Assembly: GCF_018139145.2 (NCBI RefSeq)
Contig: NC_059473.1
Span: 65,020,707 to 65,084,706, forward strand
From: Gymnogyps californianus
Lineage: Eukaryota > Chordata > Aves > Accipitriformes > Cathartidae
DNA length: 64,000 nt
Direction: 5' to 3'
Shown: positions 1 to 13,883 of the stretch, in pieces
How positions within the stretch are numbered: the stretch's first letter is position 1
Layout: every line of letters starts with the position of its first letter
The notes under the pieces: model-generated
Told to the model about the DNA's origin: nothing
The model's input: the letters and a program-made list of their open reading frames with translations, nothing else
The model's database searches: none
Made by a program: the position numbers and the translations under genes

Positions 1-3000
1 CATATCCAATTAAAAAGAGGGCTTTTGTCAACAACTGACCACTTAACGTTCATTTATCAGCAAAGATAAAAGTTAGCAAACCAGAGAGCTGACAATCATC
101 TTTCTATTTGGAAGGCAGCATTGCATTGGACAGGCGATCTTCTGGAGTCCCTCTCAGTACAGAAATGCTACTTTAAAATTTCTCAGATGAAATGCAGTTA
201 AGAAGTAAATTTATCTCACCCTGGTGTATTATTGCTCTCACCATGCGTAATGTTCATTTCCTCTCCTGGAATCCTGATGTGCAGCAGCAGGTTACACAGC
301 CCTGGCTTCTGTGAACCCATTGGCTTCAGTTAGGATACACATCTTCATTTTCAACAGTGTTGTCATGTTCCTTCCTAATCCAGGCCACTGTGTCTGCTTA
401 TTAACTAATAGGAGGTATTTCCTCAGGACAGTTCTTGTCTTCATTAGTATGTTTGCTGGTTTATCTCAGACCTGCCAAAATAAAGAATGCATAATAAATT
501 TCAGAATAAAAGCCCTGGACTTTTTAAAACCTCATCCTCATAATGAAGAAGTAATGTCTAGGCTTTCGACCTCTTACGTTCTTTTTTGGAGGCACAGTTT
601 GAACATGCCAAGAACTGGAACCAAAGCAGTCGTTAACTAATTAAGATTTAGTAACTTCAGACCATGAATGAGCTCAAAATGTTACTTGCCCCTTTGCCCC
701 TCTTGTGTCTGTCTTCCCCTCCAGGTGCCATGCTTCTGTTTTGAGCCTAACAACTGAATGGGTCAGGCCAAAAATTAGCCTTTAGCAATCTCAATAAAGG
801 GTCCAGTGCAAAGACCCATGTGGATAACACGATAGACAGCATTTAATCTTTTGAACGCTAAAGCTGGTACAGTCACACCGTGTAATAAAAAAGCACTGCT
901 AGAATAAACTAAAAATCATCAATGGGAAAACTGATGGTAACTGGGACATATGGGGTTTTAAGGAGAAAATTTTAAAATAAGCTGTGACAGCTCAGTCCTG
1001 TAGTCCTTTCTAAAAGGCACTCATCTCATAGACAACGGAAATGTTACCTGATGGGGGACTGCGCACTCCAGTATGACATCAGCAGCGTTCTTGATATTTA
1101 TAGTCCTGTAAATTATGGATACGCAGCCATTTATCTTTCCTGGAGCAGATTCAAACCTGGCGTAAGCTCGCTAAGCTTGCAGCTGGGTAGACTTGGCCCT
1201 TTTTCTCTTACACAGATCCTACTCCAGAAAAGCACTTAACTCTTAAGGACGAGAATAATCTGATTATTTTTGCTGGAACATGCACATTTGAATTTAGGCA
1301 TGTATTAGACTTAAAGGGCCCCCAACAGGGATGTGATCGTTCAGTTTACTCTTACTGATAAATAAAAATATAATTATTCCTAATTGCATCTGAAGCTTTC
1401 AGCTTTGGATGCAACCATTTTCTTTCTGCTTCACGCTGATACTAGCACACAAGAGCAGCTAGATGTCTCACTAGAACAAATTCTGAAAAACTTTTCCTTT
1501 CCCAACTAAGATCAGTTAGGGACTCTTTGTTACTAACTATATTTTCTCCTAATTCACAGCTTCAAGCTTCAGAACAGTTTTAAAAAAAAAAAAAGTCACA
1601 GAGAGAGCTTCTTGGATAGGGTGAAAAATAAGTGGTGCTGCCCCACTTCAATGTAGATTGTTCTGAAAAAAAAATACATAGGGAAGAATCACCTATTGTC
1701 ATTTGTATTGTTTGACTGCTTCGGTCTGTTTTGTACAGCATGTAACACAAGGAAGTGAAAATCTCTCTGAAAAGAGAGCAGTTACTATTTTATGTGAAGC
1801 TCCATGCACTCATGATTGTTCTCAGAATATCTTCACCAAAAGAGGACTGGCATTTTCCATCTTTCTATTGACTGCAATCAGTATTGCATCAGGTTTTAAA
1901 CAATGGGTGCAATTATGTTACTTCTGTACAAGCTAGCCAGCTTGCTCTTATTGACCTTTAAGAAATAAATACGTGGGCATTAAACAACCTAACAACCCTG
2001 AGAAGTGGTTTCACCCCCGGAGAGTCATGCTTTAGGATGGATAATGAATAAAGACCTTATCAGAATCTTTTTAACATATTAGAAACATTCTCCAGAATAC
2101 CTATAAAATTCATTAGAGACTAATGACCTGCACTGAAGCCTGATAAGACAGAAGCTCAGGAAAGAGTTGAGAAAAACATGATCCATCAGAGTCATGGAAA
2201 TCAAGGGTTTGGGGTAGAAGAGTACTAAGTATATAGATAGGGAGCATTTCTATTTGGAAAAAATAGTGAAAGGAAAAAAAAAAAGGTTTTCTCACAGGGT
2301 ACAGAAAAAAATGTTCGTTCTTAATGCTGCAAATATCCAAGGTAAGAGCTTCAGCACTGAATTGTATAGTCTGTAGGCTATATCTATGTTGTTAAGTAAA
2401 AGAGGGTCAGGAATCCAAGCAGTATGTACATGCTTGTGTCTGCCCTGCTCAGGGCTCGCTTGCTCTGGACTAGACTGACCACATCCACATGACATAACAG
2501 TTCTATGGGTCCCCTATGGCCCTAAAATACAAATGTCCTTTTGTATATGCTTTTTAATTTCAGGTGTCCGAAATACTGGGATGGCCACCTAACTGGTGCT
2601 TTAGAGCATGAAAGAGAGGGCAGGCGTGGTATATCCGGAGGCATTTAGGACTGGTCTGTGGAGTGAAGAGCTGACACAACTGTACCAGGGCACAGCCCGG
2701 GTGAAAGCTTGCTGGAGCAGTCTAAAACAAAAATTAGGGATTGAGCAACCAATTAAGCAGTATGGATGATTAGGGGCCTGCCCTGACCTCATCTCCTGGC
2801 CATTGATTAGTTCATAGCCTAGTCATTCTTTCAGAGACCTCTCATAGCTGAGTGGCCTGCAATAAACTATAAGTCTAGATCTGTAACTGAGTGAGTGAGA
2901 AAGAAGCCTGGTGAGGTTTTCTGTAGCATAATGATGCCACCGTAGAAAGGGAACATTTGCATTCATCAGCCAGTGTGGACATGAGTGGAATTGCACTGAC

Positions 3001-6000
3001 TGATACAAATGCAGCCTTTTTGCACAGAATATTAGGTGTGGATCTAAACATTAGGCAGAGGGTCAAGGCAGAGGGCGAGACTACATAACCTATAAAGCTT
3101 CTTCAAAATAAGGGAACAGAGGTGATTCACAGGTCTTGGGCTGGCCCTTTTTCAAGGAATTCACTACCTCTCCATGGTGTCAATGGAGGAAGAAAGATTT
3201 ATTAGCATTGGTAATAGAAGTGTATGTCTGGAAGCAGATGGAAATGCCAGGAATGAAAGCTTGTGATTGTAAAATGCATGAAAATGTAGAAACTGCAAAG
3301 AGATCATTAAAAGCACAAAGTAGTAGTGTTTATATATAACAGTAAAATAAACATAAAAATGCCTAATTAATAGGATTTAAGAGGATAAACTGCAAAATGA
3401 AGAGTAATTTTTCTATTCCACTTTTAAATTAGGAAGAAAATCCAGCTTGAAATCATTAGTAGTTATTTGAGTTGCTGTATTTTGTAGGGAATTATCGGCT
3501 GTGATAACTAGATGGCATTGCCTTATATGCTCTGAGGTCTCTGAGCCTCAAAGATACATTTGGCTTACAAGTTACTCTCTGCCACTGTAAGAATCATTTT
3601 GGTTAGAGTTAATGAAAGCTGTTCTTATTGCAAGCTATCTCTAGAAGGGTTTTTGATAACAATGCCAAACTTCACAATACAGGTAGCGAAAACACAAGGT
3701 TGGCACCATTAGGAAGCGATGAAATTACACAAAACTGAGATCCAGATGCACTTTCAAAGCCAAGTGTGGGTGATGATTTTGGAAAACTGAAACTAAGCAA
3801 ACCCTCAACTAATCAAGGTTTTAATTACACCCAGTTTCCCCGGCTGTTTCCTATGTTTCTACCAGTGGTGCTGACTAGACATAGAGGTGCAGTGACTTCC
3901 CTCTGAGATTCATGTCCATCAGCAGTGTTGCTAGTGTCAGTCCAAATGATCAAATTTGACTTCTCAGTTTCCCATCTTCCTTGCAGAGAGTGAGCGAGCC
4001 CTTCAGGTATTAATGAGTTTCTTAATTTCTAGAAGTAATTTTTTTTTCCCCTAAGTAGAACCTTTTCTGCAGAAAATATCAATTTTGAGAAGCAGCCATC
4101 TGCTCCTGAAATAGGAGGGGTCATTACCAGAGTATGCAGCAAATGAGAGTACCTTGCAGGCACTATGACATCAAGAGATTTCAGGTTGGTGTAACAGAGG
4201 CTGTAGCTGCATGTACACCAAACCAAAATAAGCTAGAACTACCACAGAAGCCAGCAGTCCTGTGCTGTCCTGCCACTGCTGCTTGATTTAAAAAAAAAAA
4301 AGTTTTAATTTTGATTGGATTTCTGTTGCATCTTTGATACAAAAGGTGAAGATGTTCTTGGGGCATGAAGAAGTAGAACAAGACTGTTTTATTTTCAGCT
4401 GCGACCTCAGCTAATGTTGGCTCAAAATGTTGAAGTGAACATAAAACAAAGGCCTCAGTATAGGTTTTAGCCTGCTCTATTAGAAACTGAATACATATAT
4501 GCCTGAGTATAATGGGAGTTCAAAACATTCACTTGTGCCAGTTGGGCCCTTTTTTTCCCCCTTCCCTTCCCTGTTACAAATACATTCACTAAATGAAAAG
4601 GCACACTTATGCTGCCAGGTTTCACAGTTATGATTAAATCTTCACACAGTCTCCAGTGGAAATCCAGGACCTGTTTCTGAGGACGTGAAGTAAACAATGT
4701 TTGCCCCAGTGTGTTGCAAAGATAAGTGGTTAATGCATTAAAGCAATGACTTTGGGGTTTGAATTAATTCTGACCTTCTTCTCCACAAACAGATATCTGT
4801 CATACAGTACAGGCACTGGCAGTAAGTGCAGAAGTGCCTTTGATGAGATCTGTGATGCAGTGGCATTTTTTTAAGGGAAAAGTAAGACGTGAATAGGAAT
4901 TCTTGACAACCAGCATTTGAAGAGGTGATCAATTTTTATGCAGTATAGTTCTCTACTATGTCACATGCTATTTCATTTATTTCATCAGCTTGAGAAAAGC
5001 TATTTGGCTAAATTCATACCTCTAACATAAATTCTAGCTATGACATCAGGAAAGATATTGGCTCATTGATTTTATATTCCTTAGGCTGCTCAGGTTTTGG
5101 TTTGGAAAATACGTTTTCTGATGTTGAAAGAAACAAAATGCATAAGTTTCAGTTCCTAACTGTCTGATTCTTGTTTCGGCATAAACAATACTGAGAAAAA
5201 GAGTATACACTGGCCAAGCCATGTGACTGACTTTCTTAAGTTGAAATAAGTTCCTTGTGTGAATCCCTATCTACTAACACAAACGGTAAGAATCTTTTGA
5301 CTAGAAGAGAGCCAAAATTTATTCCTGTTGTTTTTAGATTATTATTGCTATAAATAGATTAAATGTGACCTTTTCCAAGTTTTAATTATCAGGATATTGA
5401 GACTGCAGTTTTTGAATCTGCTTTGTGTCCAGATGCCTGGAAGAGTCTGAATCCTGCTAAAACTTCATGGCCCCGTGCATGCAGATAGCAAAGGGCCAGG
5501 ACTCAGCCCCTGGGTTCAATTTGTGTAGCAGCTTATCCCACACACAGCTGCACTGACACCAGCAGTAAAGGTTGCAAAACCTCATCCAAATGAGGTTTCT
5601 GGATATTTTATGGGCGTTAATTAACTTGATCCTCCCATTTCTTTCATTGTTTTCAATTTTCAATAATTATTTCAATATTGTGCTGATTTCACTCCCAAAA
5701 TCTGTGTTCTGGGAATTCTGTTTATATTTGAAATCTTTCAAAAAACTGCCAGAACCCTAAACTCTTACTTCTCCCGTGCCACAGCTGGGTACAGTGACTG
5801 CATAGCAATCCAGCCTGTTTCCAGGCTGAGGGTGTAATGATGAATTTTGCTAGAAGACAACCTCTCTTTCTCCAGTACCTCTGGTATTCATTCAGGATGA
5901 CAGAGATACAAACCGGCTTCAAACCCATTTTATTCTCACTCATTGGAGCAGACTTCTTAGGATTTGCACAGATGATCTGTGGGTATGATTATGTTAAGAA

Positions 6001-7934
6001 TATTTGAGGTCCAAAACCAAGAGAGAGAACCAAAGACATGCTTTTGGCCATTGCTGAAGACTACCGAGTACTTTTCAGGGCACCTTTACACCAGGTGCTG
6101 TAGATCCTCCAGCTGGCTACAAGAGAGCTATTACATTACCTAGAGCAGTACAACTCTGTATAATCACACTAAGTGAGGTCCCTGGAGAGTATGTTTAACC
6201 ACAATGGCATGATCTGTTTAGCTGAGCTTTAAAAGATGTGGCTGTACAGCTTGCAATTCTGGAACTAGTACAGTCAGCTCTAGGGCATCTCTGTATTGAC
6301 TGCACGGGGAGGATAGCTCCTTAACTTTTTTCTTTTATTAAATATAAAGCAAATTATAAACGGTAAAGGGATATTGAGATACTTTTATAAGTGAGAAATT
6401 CAATATTCTCAAAAGTAGAGCCAGATGAGTCACCGAGTGCTGATACGTACGTACATCACTCCCTGCAACCTGCTGCCCCTGCAGCACAGCTGCTTGGTCC
6501 AGCCTATCACAAGTATACGCTTAAGACTGAGAAAGAGCGAAGTCTGAATTGCAGATTGTTTTGGTGCTTGTTGCAGGAGTTGCAAGGTAATGATTTAATA
6601 GAATAACTCTGCTATTAATTTGTGGTCTCTAAAAAGGCATTTCCTAGCCTCTGTCCCTTGAAGGGCACAACCTTACCTGAGCCTAATGTCATGCATGCCC
6701 TGTCATGTGAGAACTTATTGGTAAGCCCAGCTCAAAAGTCAGACAAAAAGTATCATCCTTTTTGAAAAATCTACCCGTATCTTGGTCTAGAGATTTTCTA
6801 GTAACCCATTCTTGGGAGCAATTGCAAGCATGAGATTGGCAGCAGAGATTTGACTGAGGTCCCAGCCACATGTAGAGGTTTCTGGCAGTTCTTTCCAATA
6901 GGTCACGAACTATCCTCTTCTTCTGTCACATATACTCACCTGCATTTACATTTGGGTACAGCACAGGCCAGTATACCAACACAAGTAATTTCAAATTAAG
7001 ACTTTCAGTCTTTTCTGGCTCTATAGTGTAAGTTCCAATGCAAAATGTACAGAACACCCACGTAACCCTTGGCTTTTAGATCTCAAAGTAAATGTTTTCA
7101 CATAATCATGGATTGCATCCAAGCAAATGTCTGTAAGATGACATTTCTGGAAGCTTTGGCATCTTTACATTATATTTAGTTTACACAATATACTGTACAA
7201 CTGGAAAAAATGGCCATATGAGCCAGACCAACATTTGACCTCTTGTAGAGTGCCTTTGAGAACAGGCTATTTCTCTACCCTCCTCTACGCTAACACCTTT
7301 TACATCAGACAATTTCCAAATCAAGAATTTCTTTGAAGTTTCTGGTCTTTCTTCCATAGTTTACTTTTCAAAACATCACAAGGCCAGTGGAATTCTTGTA
7401 TTCATGTGCTGGGGGGCCCCATGCAACCCAGCCTGGATCTGAGTTTCCCTCTCTTCTTTACATCCACCTTATTTTCCTCTCTCTCCGAGGCAGTCCTCTT
7501 CCAGTCTGAGTCACTGGGAGTCCCCAGAGTTTCTGGGTGGAGTTGGAATTTGGACCTCCTGGCCCTACCATCACGCAGCCTTTGTCCCCGAGGCACCATC
7601 CACCGTGTTTCTCAACAGAGCTCAGCACGGCCATCACTCTGGAGCACCTTCAGTGTAAAGGAAGAGGGGCTGCTTGTCCCTGTAAAGGCCCCCAATTCTA
7701 CATGAAATTGATCCAAAAATGTTTAGGGGAAGGGAACCAACACATTTCTACTGGAAATGTATCAAAGGGCAAAATTCAGCACCTTCTATCATCTGGCTTT
7801 CTAATACTATGCATGCTGTTTCCAGGGCTTCTGTGAAAATAGGCAGTGAGCTGTGCTCTTTGTGGGAACTGCTGCAAGGAGGGCATGACAGGGGAAAATA
7901 ATTTCCTTTTGAGTGCTTTTGAGTATCCCATGGA
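1..7934. other. Gene-free unique AT-rich sequence
   Basis: No coding exon, RNA gene or clear transposon can be supported in this stretch. Open frames are all short (up to 109 codons at 311-640) and do not read like any protein family I know. There is a short A-run near 1,582-1,594. Around 7,205-7,290 the text resembles a widespread amniote repeat containing a 'gagccagaccaa' motif, but the match is too weak to name. Minus-strand splice-donor-like sites occur near 6,677 and 6,944 without convincing paired acceptors. Confidence 0.6.
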
Positions 7935-8004
7935 GCCTGATTCAAAGCCCACTGCAGGCATTGGTAGTCCTGCCAGAGGGACTTTAATGTTCTTTGGATC
8001 AGGC
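7935..8004. repeat. MITE-like palindromic ancient repeat
   Basis: The left arm GCCTGATTCAAAG (7,935-7,947) is the reverse complement of the right arm CTTTGGATCAGGC (7,992-8,004) at 12 of 13 positions, around a core of about 44 bases. From memory this resembles a very common bird and reptile repeat whose core carries 'ATTGAAGTCAATGG'-like text. The inverted ends suggest a non-autonomous DNA transposon, but I cannot assign a Repbase name. The symmetry is seen directly; the family assignment is inference. Confidence 0.5.
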
Positions 8005-9440
8005 TTCAGTCCATTCACATATCAGCAAAATGATTTTTTTTCTGTCACTAGTTTTACGGAAACTGCTGCGGTGCCATCTGGGAACAAGGAGAGGGAATTT
8101 TCCTCTCCATTTCCTGAGCATAGGCGAAGGGGTTTTTTTTTTGCTTGTTTGTTTTAAGATGCTGTGAAATCCAAAGATGCAAGAAGAGCCAGTTCTCTCT
8201 CTGGTCAGATATCTGAAAGCACAGCTTATGTTTAGTTTTTAACTTTTATCTTTTGTTTTTCATTTTTCCTATATTTCTCAAATATATTGTTTAGTGAGAA
8301 GAATCAGACAGATGGGGCAGAGATCTCTGTCATTTTCAGCTTCTTTTTTTTTTGCTATGCAGTACTCCCTAGCTTGCAGAAGACAAGATGTCTTTCTGAT
8401 GGGAACTGTGACTTCTTTTGGTCAAAGGAAGAAAAGCAAGGAGAAGTAGAAAATATGGATGAGACAGCAAGTAGCAGATATAAGAAGGTGAGTGACAAGT
8501 AAGGAAGTTAGCTTTCTAAGAAATAAATTTACTATAGTGCTTCTCAGAATAAGATGGCGAGTGCTGAATGCAAAGTACAGGCTTTTTTACTTGGTTTCTA
8601 CATCAGATTTTCACGCATGTATCATTCCTTTGTTCGAGCCTGCAAACTGATACTTCTTGAAATGAATGTTACCTTCCAGTGTCAGTCCTTATTTTGTCGT
8701 CTGTGTGTTCATTGCCAGACTCAGCTACTCCTTACAGAGTGGCTCGTGGGACAAGGTCAGTTGTCCACATCCCCACCTGAGACACATCGGCACAGAGTCC
8801 CTAAAGCCAGCTGATGCAGATGCATAATCCTGAGCGCATGCTCAAGTACTTTATGCCTCAGTTATGAGCTCAGGACAGGAGTGGCTTGGTGAAGGTCTGT
8901 GCTTTGTGCAATGCAGAAGCGTAGTCTGGATGCTAATGGCATCCAGGCCTAACCTGGTCTAATGCCACAACGCAGGTGTAGAAATCTGTGACCCACTTGT
9001 GTGGTTAAGTAAATTGGTACTGATGAAGTAAACAATACTGAAATACACCCCTCTGTCTCCAGCAGGACAAATCAAGCAAAGGGAACACTTGTGCTGCTTC
9101 TTTACGTGCTCCAGCTGTGCAGATAGAGAAGCTCCAGGAGCGGCCGAGAGAGAGAAGATTTGTGCTATGAAGTGGCTTCTTCAATGTCCCGTGAGAGACA
9201 AGGTCAGGCATCAGCCTTCTCGTCAGGAACAGCATAATACAATTTCTCTACCTAATCAACTGTTTCCATGAACTGGAATGATTTTTTTGTGTGTGTGTGT
9301 CTGTGAGGCTGCTGCTGCTCAGTCAATTTTTGTTAAAATTGATCAAGGCGTTCAACAGCTAAGGGCTTGGGCAGAGACACACTCACATGCATATGCACAT
9401 ACACAGAAAAGCAATATGTGGTGTGATGTTGTAAACCTTT
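8005..9440. other. Gene-free stretch with one exon-like block
   Basis: Apart from the exon-like block at 8,363-8,487, nothing recognisable is present. A short (TG)n run lies near 9,287-9,301. Reading frames on both strands are short and mutually overlapping, as expected of non-coding DNA. Confidence 0.5.
8363..8487 (+). other. Candidate internal exon (unproven)
   Basis: A strong polypyrimidine tract ending in 'tttgctatgcag' (AG at 8,361-8,362) is followed by 125 bases and then a near-consensus donor AAG|GTGAGT (GT at 8,488-8,489). One frame is open across the block. It gives 41 complete codons after a split first codon, with a charged, hydrophilic C-terminal half (for example EEKQGEVENMDETASS). 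I do not recognise the peptide and see no partner exon. It could be a coding or lncRNA exon, but paired splice-like sites also occur by chance in 64 kb of AT-rich DNA. Confidence 0.2.
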
Positions 9441-9481
9441 TCTTCTTAGAAAGACTGGAATCTTCTTAGAAAGACTTGGAA
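9441..9481. repeat. Direct tandem duplication of a 20-21 bp unit
   Basis: The unit beginning 'tcttcttagaaagact' at 9,441-9,460 is repeated immediately at 9,461-9,481. The second copy has one extra T and is otherwise identical. The near identity suggests a recent local duplication, such as replication slippage. It abuts the palindrome at 9,480-9,504. Confidence 0.85.
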
Positions 9482-9504
9482 TCTCTAGCCCATGGCTAGA
9501 GATT
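9480..9504. repeat. Perfect hairpin, 11-bp arms and 3-nt loop
   Basis: AATCTCTAGCC, loop CAT, then GGCTAGAGATT: the arms are exactly reverse complementary. The symmetric centre contains CCATGG. It follows directly after the tandem duplication at 9,441-9,481. Confidence 0.85.
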
Positions 9505-9530
9505 TAGCATTGCTTACAGCAAATGAGTTC

Positions 9531-9552
9531 ACTCTAGCAAGGAGGCTAGAGT
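9531..9552. repeat. Second hairpin sharing the CTCTAGC core
   Basis: ACTCTAGC (9,531-9,538) pairs with GCTAGAGT (9,545-9,552) across a 6-base spacer. The CTCTAGC/GCTAGAG core is the same as in the hairpin 27 bases upstream, so the two may derive from one another or from the ends of a decayed mobile element. Confidence 0.75.
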
Positions 9553-12500
9553 AAAACAGTAATTATGCTGTTTCCTTTCCAGTAAACATGCAAATTAAAA
9601 ATTGTTTGAAATTTTTAAAAAAGCAAAACCAGCAAGTCTTTCAAAGAGAACACCACTAAGATACAATGTTAGCGACACCGGTCTTAGTCAAGACAGGGCT
9701 TTTAAGATAAGGCTGTATGATTTTATGCACCATAATTGCTCTTTGTTACATCCCAGGGACTGGACAGGGGAACATGAAGCTTCCCATCAAGCTATTTGTC
9801 AGTGTAAGTGAACGTTTAACAGGAAAATAAAATAATTAACAACCTTTAAAATAGGCATAAAAACTTTAAAGTAATGGGTGTCTTTAAAAACTTCAGGAGT
9901 AGGTTCTTTATGGGAAACTCAGAATTTAAAAAAATGTTTGGAATAAAGTCAAAATGTTATGAGCAGTGCTCTGCAGTAATGACACATATCAGCAGTATTT
10001 GTAACCAGAAGAACAATGCGATAAATTTTAATCACAAGGGACCAGGCTTTGTGGGAAGTGCCTAATACACAGACATCCTTTATAGGTTTCCAGTTATGAC
10101 CTATGTCTAAAAGACATTTTAATGATAACTAAGGAAAGTAGATGGATTGTCTTCCCAGAGTGTTGAAGGTCCTGTTTGTTGTCATCCGCAGCTTCTATAA
10201 AGACCAGAGATTTTCAGAGGTACTCTTCTGTCTTGCTATCAGCATGCAATACCACAAGGATGGGACTATCTAAGATAAAACATGCCAGAGACATGTACTC
10301 CTCAGGATTTCCTGTGGGAGTCTGACCAAAAGAAAGCAATATTAATAAATATAAATTCTGGAACTTTATTATCACCAGAACTGTGTCATGTAGTTTACCC
10401 TTGAATTCTTATAACCCCTCTAGTTTTCTCAGGCGGTTCAAGCATTTAACTGCAACTGGTCAGAGTGTTAGACCTCCCCACTGGGACAATTGTTTTCAAT
10501 TACATTAAAGGCTCAAAGACTTTGATAGACATGCCAAAGCAAGGAGTTTAGCTTGCTGAATGTTTTAACTCTTTGAACTAATGTGGGATCTGGGAGTCCC
10601 CCTACTCTTGGACCTTGAAAATACTTAAAAAATAGATGCAATCTGGAAGCAGATTAATGCCAAAAATATGTAATAGTCCTCCCTTTGAGGATGCTGTTGC
10701 CTTTTTTTATTTTCACTTTCTTGGAAGTGGTGGTTAGAGGGAGCATAACAAACACATTGTTTTACTTGAGGAGGATGAATTACGCTGGGGAATGAAGTCC
10801 CAGTCAACCACAACCTTCATTAAATATCTAGAGTGAATACACCTATTTTTTAGATCTTCAGAGCTATCTTTTGTTTCTATGCTCCTCATTGGGGACATTT
10901 CTTGGCAGAGACGTGAAAATAGCAGTGCTTGGTGGTTGACTTACTGCTCCTAGAAGGAAAAAGAAACAAGGAGCAAGAAAAAAATCCCTAAAATATGCTG
11001 ATCTTGTGGGATTTTTTGGCCAAAGCCTGGTACACTATGCAGCATAGCGTATAATACCGTTCTGCTTACAGGAACGTCCAGGACACCTTCTCTTCAAGGT
11101 TTATTTTTCAGAAATTGCTCTAAATTGTTCAGATTACACAACCATTTGGGCACTCTCTGCCTCTACAGACTAACACTCAGGTTTGTCTAAATAGACGGTT
11201 GTTTCAGAAACTCAGGCAAACATTAGTTCTGTAACAGTCCTACCTTATACTGAGTTCTTACTAATATATGGGCAGTGGTGGTACTGCGCTCTTGAGTGCT
11301 TCAGGATGCTTTCCACCAACTCCTGCTATCTCCACTTCCTTTCTAATGCAGGACAAATCACAAAAAGCAAATAAAAAAAGTAATTCACATCAAGTCATGC
11401 TAACTCAGTGGAACAGTAGCTTCTAGACAGGAAACATGGTTTAAAAGACAGCTGTGAGTGGGTGGATCACACTCTAATATTGTATCTCAGCTTTGGTGAG
11501 AATATCTTTCTTTGTAATTTACTAGGAAAGAGCTGATTAAATCTCTGCACAAGTACATTTGCAACAGACTTTGTCCTATTCATTCCAAATGGAAAACTAG
11601 AGCCTGCCTTTCAGGCAATGTGATATTTTTGCTGTTCAGATCAGTGTGCTATTCTTTTTGATGAAAAGAGCAGCAGAAAGCAACTAAAAGCTTAGCTCTA
11701 AATAAATGTAATACACATAAATGCTTTCAGAAAGGAGCTTTCATGATTTTTGCTTTCACAAAGATCCTATGAACTCTATAAAACATAAACAATACCTCAT
11801 AATGAAACACTGTTATTTCAAATTTGACATCACATCTGACTCAAAGCGTGACTTTTTGATCGGGATTAAATTCAGTTTATTTGAAGGTTTTAGTATAACT
11901 CCTTAGTTATCTAGAACACAAGATAAACATAACAAACTTAACATTTATCTTACAACTAAAAATGCTGATAAGTATAATTTAGATAGTTAAAAAATATCAT
12001 TCTTTCTTAAATTCTTTGTATTATACATTTGAGAGCATTTTGTGTAGAAAAAGGTCACTGCTATACATGTTAAGACGATCAGCTCTCCCTTGTTGTTTAT
12101 ATGGGGTTTTGTACAGTGCAGAGAGGGAAAAATAATGTAAAAAAAAAAATCACATCCGCATGCCTAAAAATCAGCAAGTCAGGACCTATATATGAGAAAC
12201 ACATTTTTGCATTGACTAGCTTTCAGAATAATTTGAGAACATTCATCTTAGATTGCTGAGAACAGTGTTGGAGTCTCACGAAAATAATACCTGGCTTCAG
12301 GTACCCTGATGGTTAAAAATGTGCAAATCCCCAAACAGCAATCTTTGGTTAGAGCTCAGTCCAGCCAGTAGCTCTGGCTATCTTGTTACAGCCCTTCTTA
12401 TATTCATACCTGGATTTACTCTGCAAGTTAGGAGAAGTGTTGTGGTGGGCCAAAATGACCTTTCATAACCCACATGTTAAGAAAATGAATAAATCTTTAC

Positions 12501-13883
12501 AGAATGAGGAGCAAAAACTGACACCCCCAGGGGCAGGACTGTATTTCTGGATTTGTTCAATGTTTCTTAAACTGTGCTATGGAATCCTAGCGTTGTCAAA
12601 ATACAAAAATAGAGGTATAATCTGAGATAATAATGAAACCCAGAAAATTTGTTCCCTGAATTGGGATTACACGAATGCTGCACCCAAAAATGAATCACTT
12701 TCAGGTGTGGAGTGGCTTGGTGGTAAAGATTTCCAAATTACATAGCTACCTAAGACTTCCCTTAAGTATCTGGGATCAGTTTTAATACTCATATCCCAGG
12801 AATCCTCACATCTCACCTCATCTAATTACTCAATTGGTATGTTAATCAAATACAGGTATCTAATGTGTTTGCTATAGTATCTGTTGCTGAATTACTAATA
12901 AAATCCTTACAATAAAGTGAGAATGATATGAGAAGAGGTCAATGCTTTATAGCAATATGTGAAATGTTTACTTCCCTGTTAGTTTGGACAGACTACAGTA
13001 CAATTAAAAGTTGTTGAATCCAGGATTGCTTCAAACAACCATTCAAATAGTTCCTCCCAAGAAAGAGCCTAACTGGACTTAAATTTCCAGTGAATCCTCA
13101 GAAGAGAAGAAAAGCTCTAAAATCCATTGTCCAAGTATATTCTAATGACTGGTTATGATTATTTTCTATTTGTCAAATCTGTAACGTAGACAAAGAAGGG
13201 AAGAAATTTGTAAGCAAGTAAATAGCGCATTGAGACTAACAAACTGAATTCGTAATAACCTCAAGCAGCCAAATCTGTGATTAAGTTCCCCTATTTTTGA
13301 GGGCATCACCAGCTTGTGAGTAAACACTGGCTAGCTTAGCACCCAGTTCTTATGCTCATGGTTCAGATCTAAGGTGATTTTTATCTACGCCCAAATATAC
13401 TGGTTGTTTTTTCTTCCTATAAACACTAAAAAATGAGAGAAAATAGCCTATACTTTCAGGGTATTTAAAAAAAAAGATAATTCAGATAAGATTACCCATA
13501 GCAACCCATAGGTCTTTGCCTCTGTCCTCTTTGCTGTACATACCAAAGTGTGGAACCAGACAATGAGGGGTTAAATAGTAGTGGTACAGATGCAGCTGGG
13601 CCATGTTACACTAAAAGGACCAGATGATGGGCATAAAAGAGGATTAGAAAAAGGAAAAGGAAATAGATGAAACTGAATTGAGTGCTGGCAGGGAGAGTCT
13701 GTTTTTTTGTTTAGGGGGACTCTTGTTTAGGCTGTTGTAGGGACTTCAGATAATAGAGGGAGTTTGGATTTGTTTGTTGGCTGCTCTTCGTGCTAATTTT
13801 TTTTAATTGTTTTTAAATTCCAGGAATCTGTAAGAGCTAGAGTTGTGAAGGTGCATTGGCAAATGTATACTTAGGTGTGTAAT
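9553..13883. other. Gene-free AT-rich sequence
   Basis: I see no gene, RNA or clear transposon here. Composition is AT-rich, especially 11,700-12,060, with dispersed homopolymer runs (for example an A-run near 12,140). No open frame exceeds 80 codons or resembles a protein family. Confidence 0.6.

Noticed and set aside
7406..7836. Two 99-codon plus-strand frames and a minus-strand frame, all overlapping
   Set aside because: Mutual overlap in different frames and no recognisable motif; locally C/T-rich DNA explains them.
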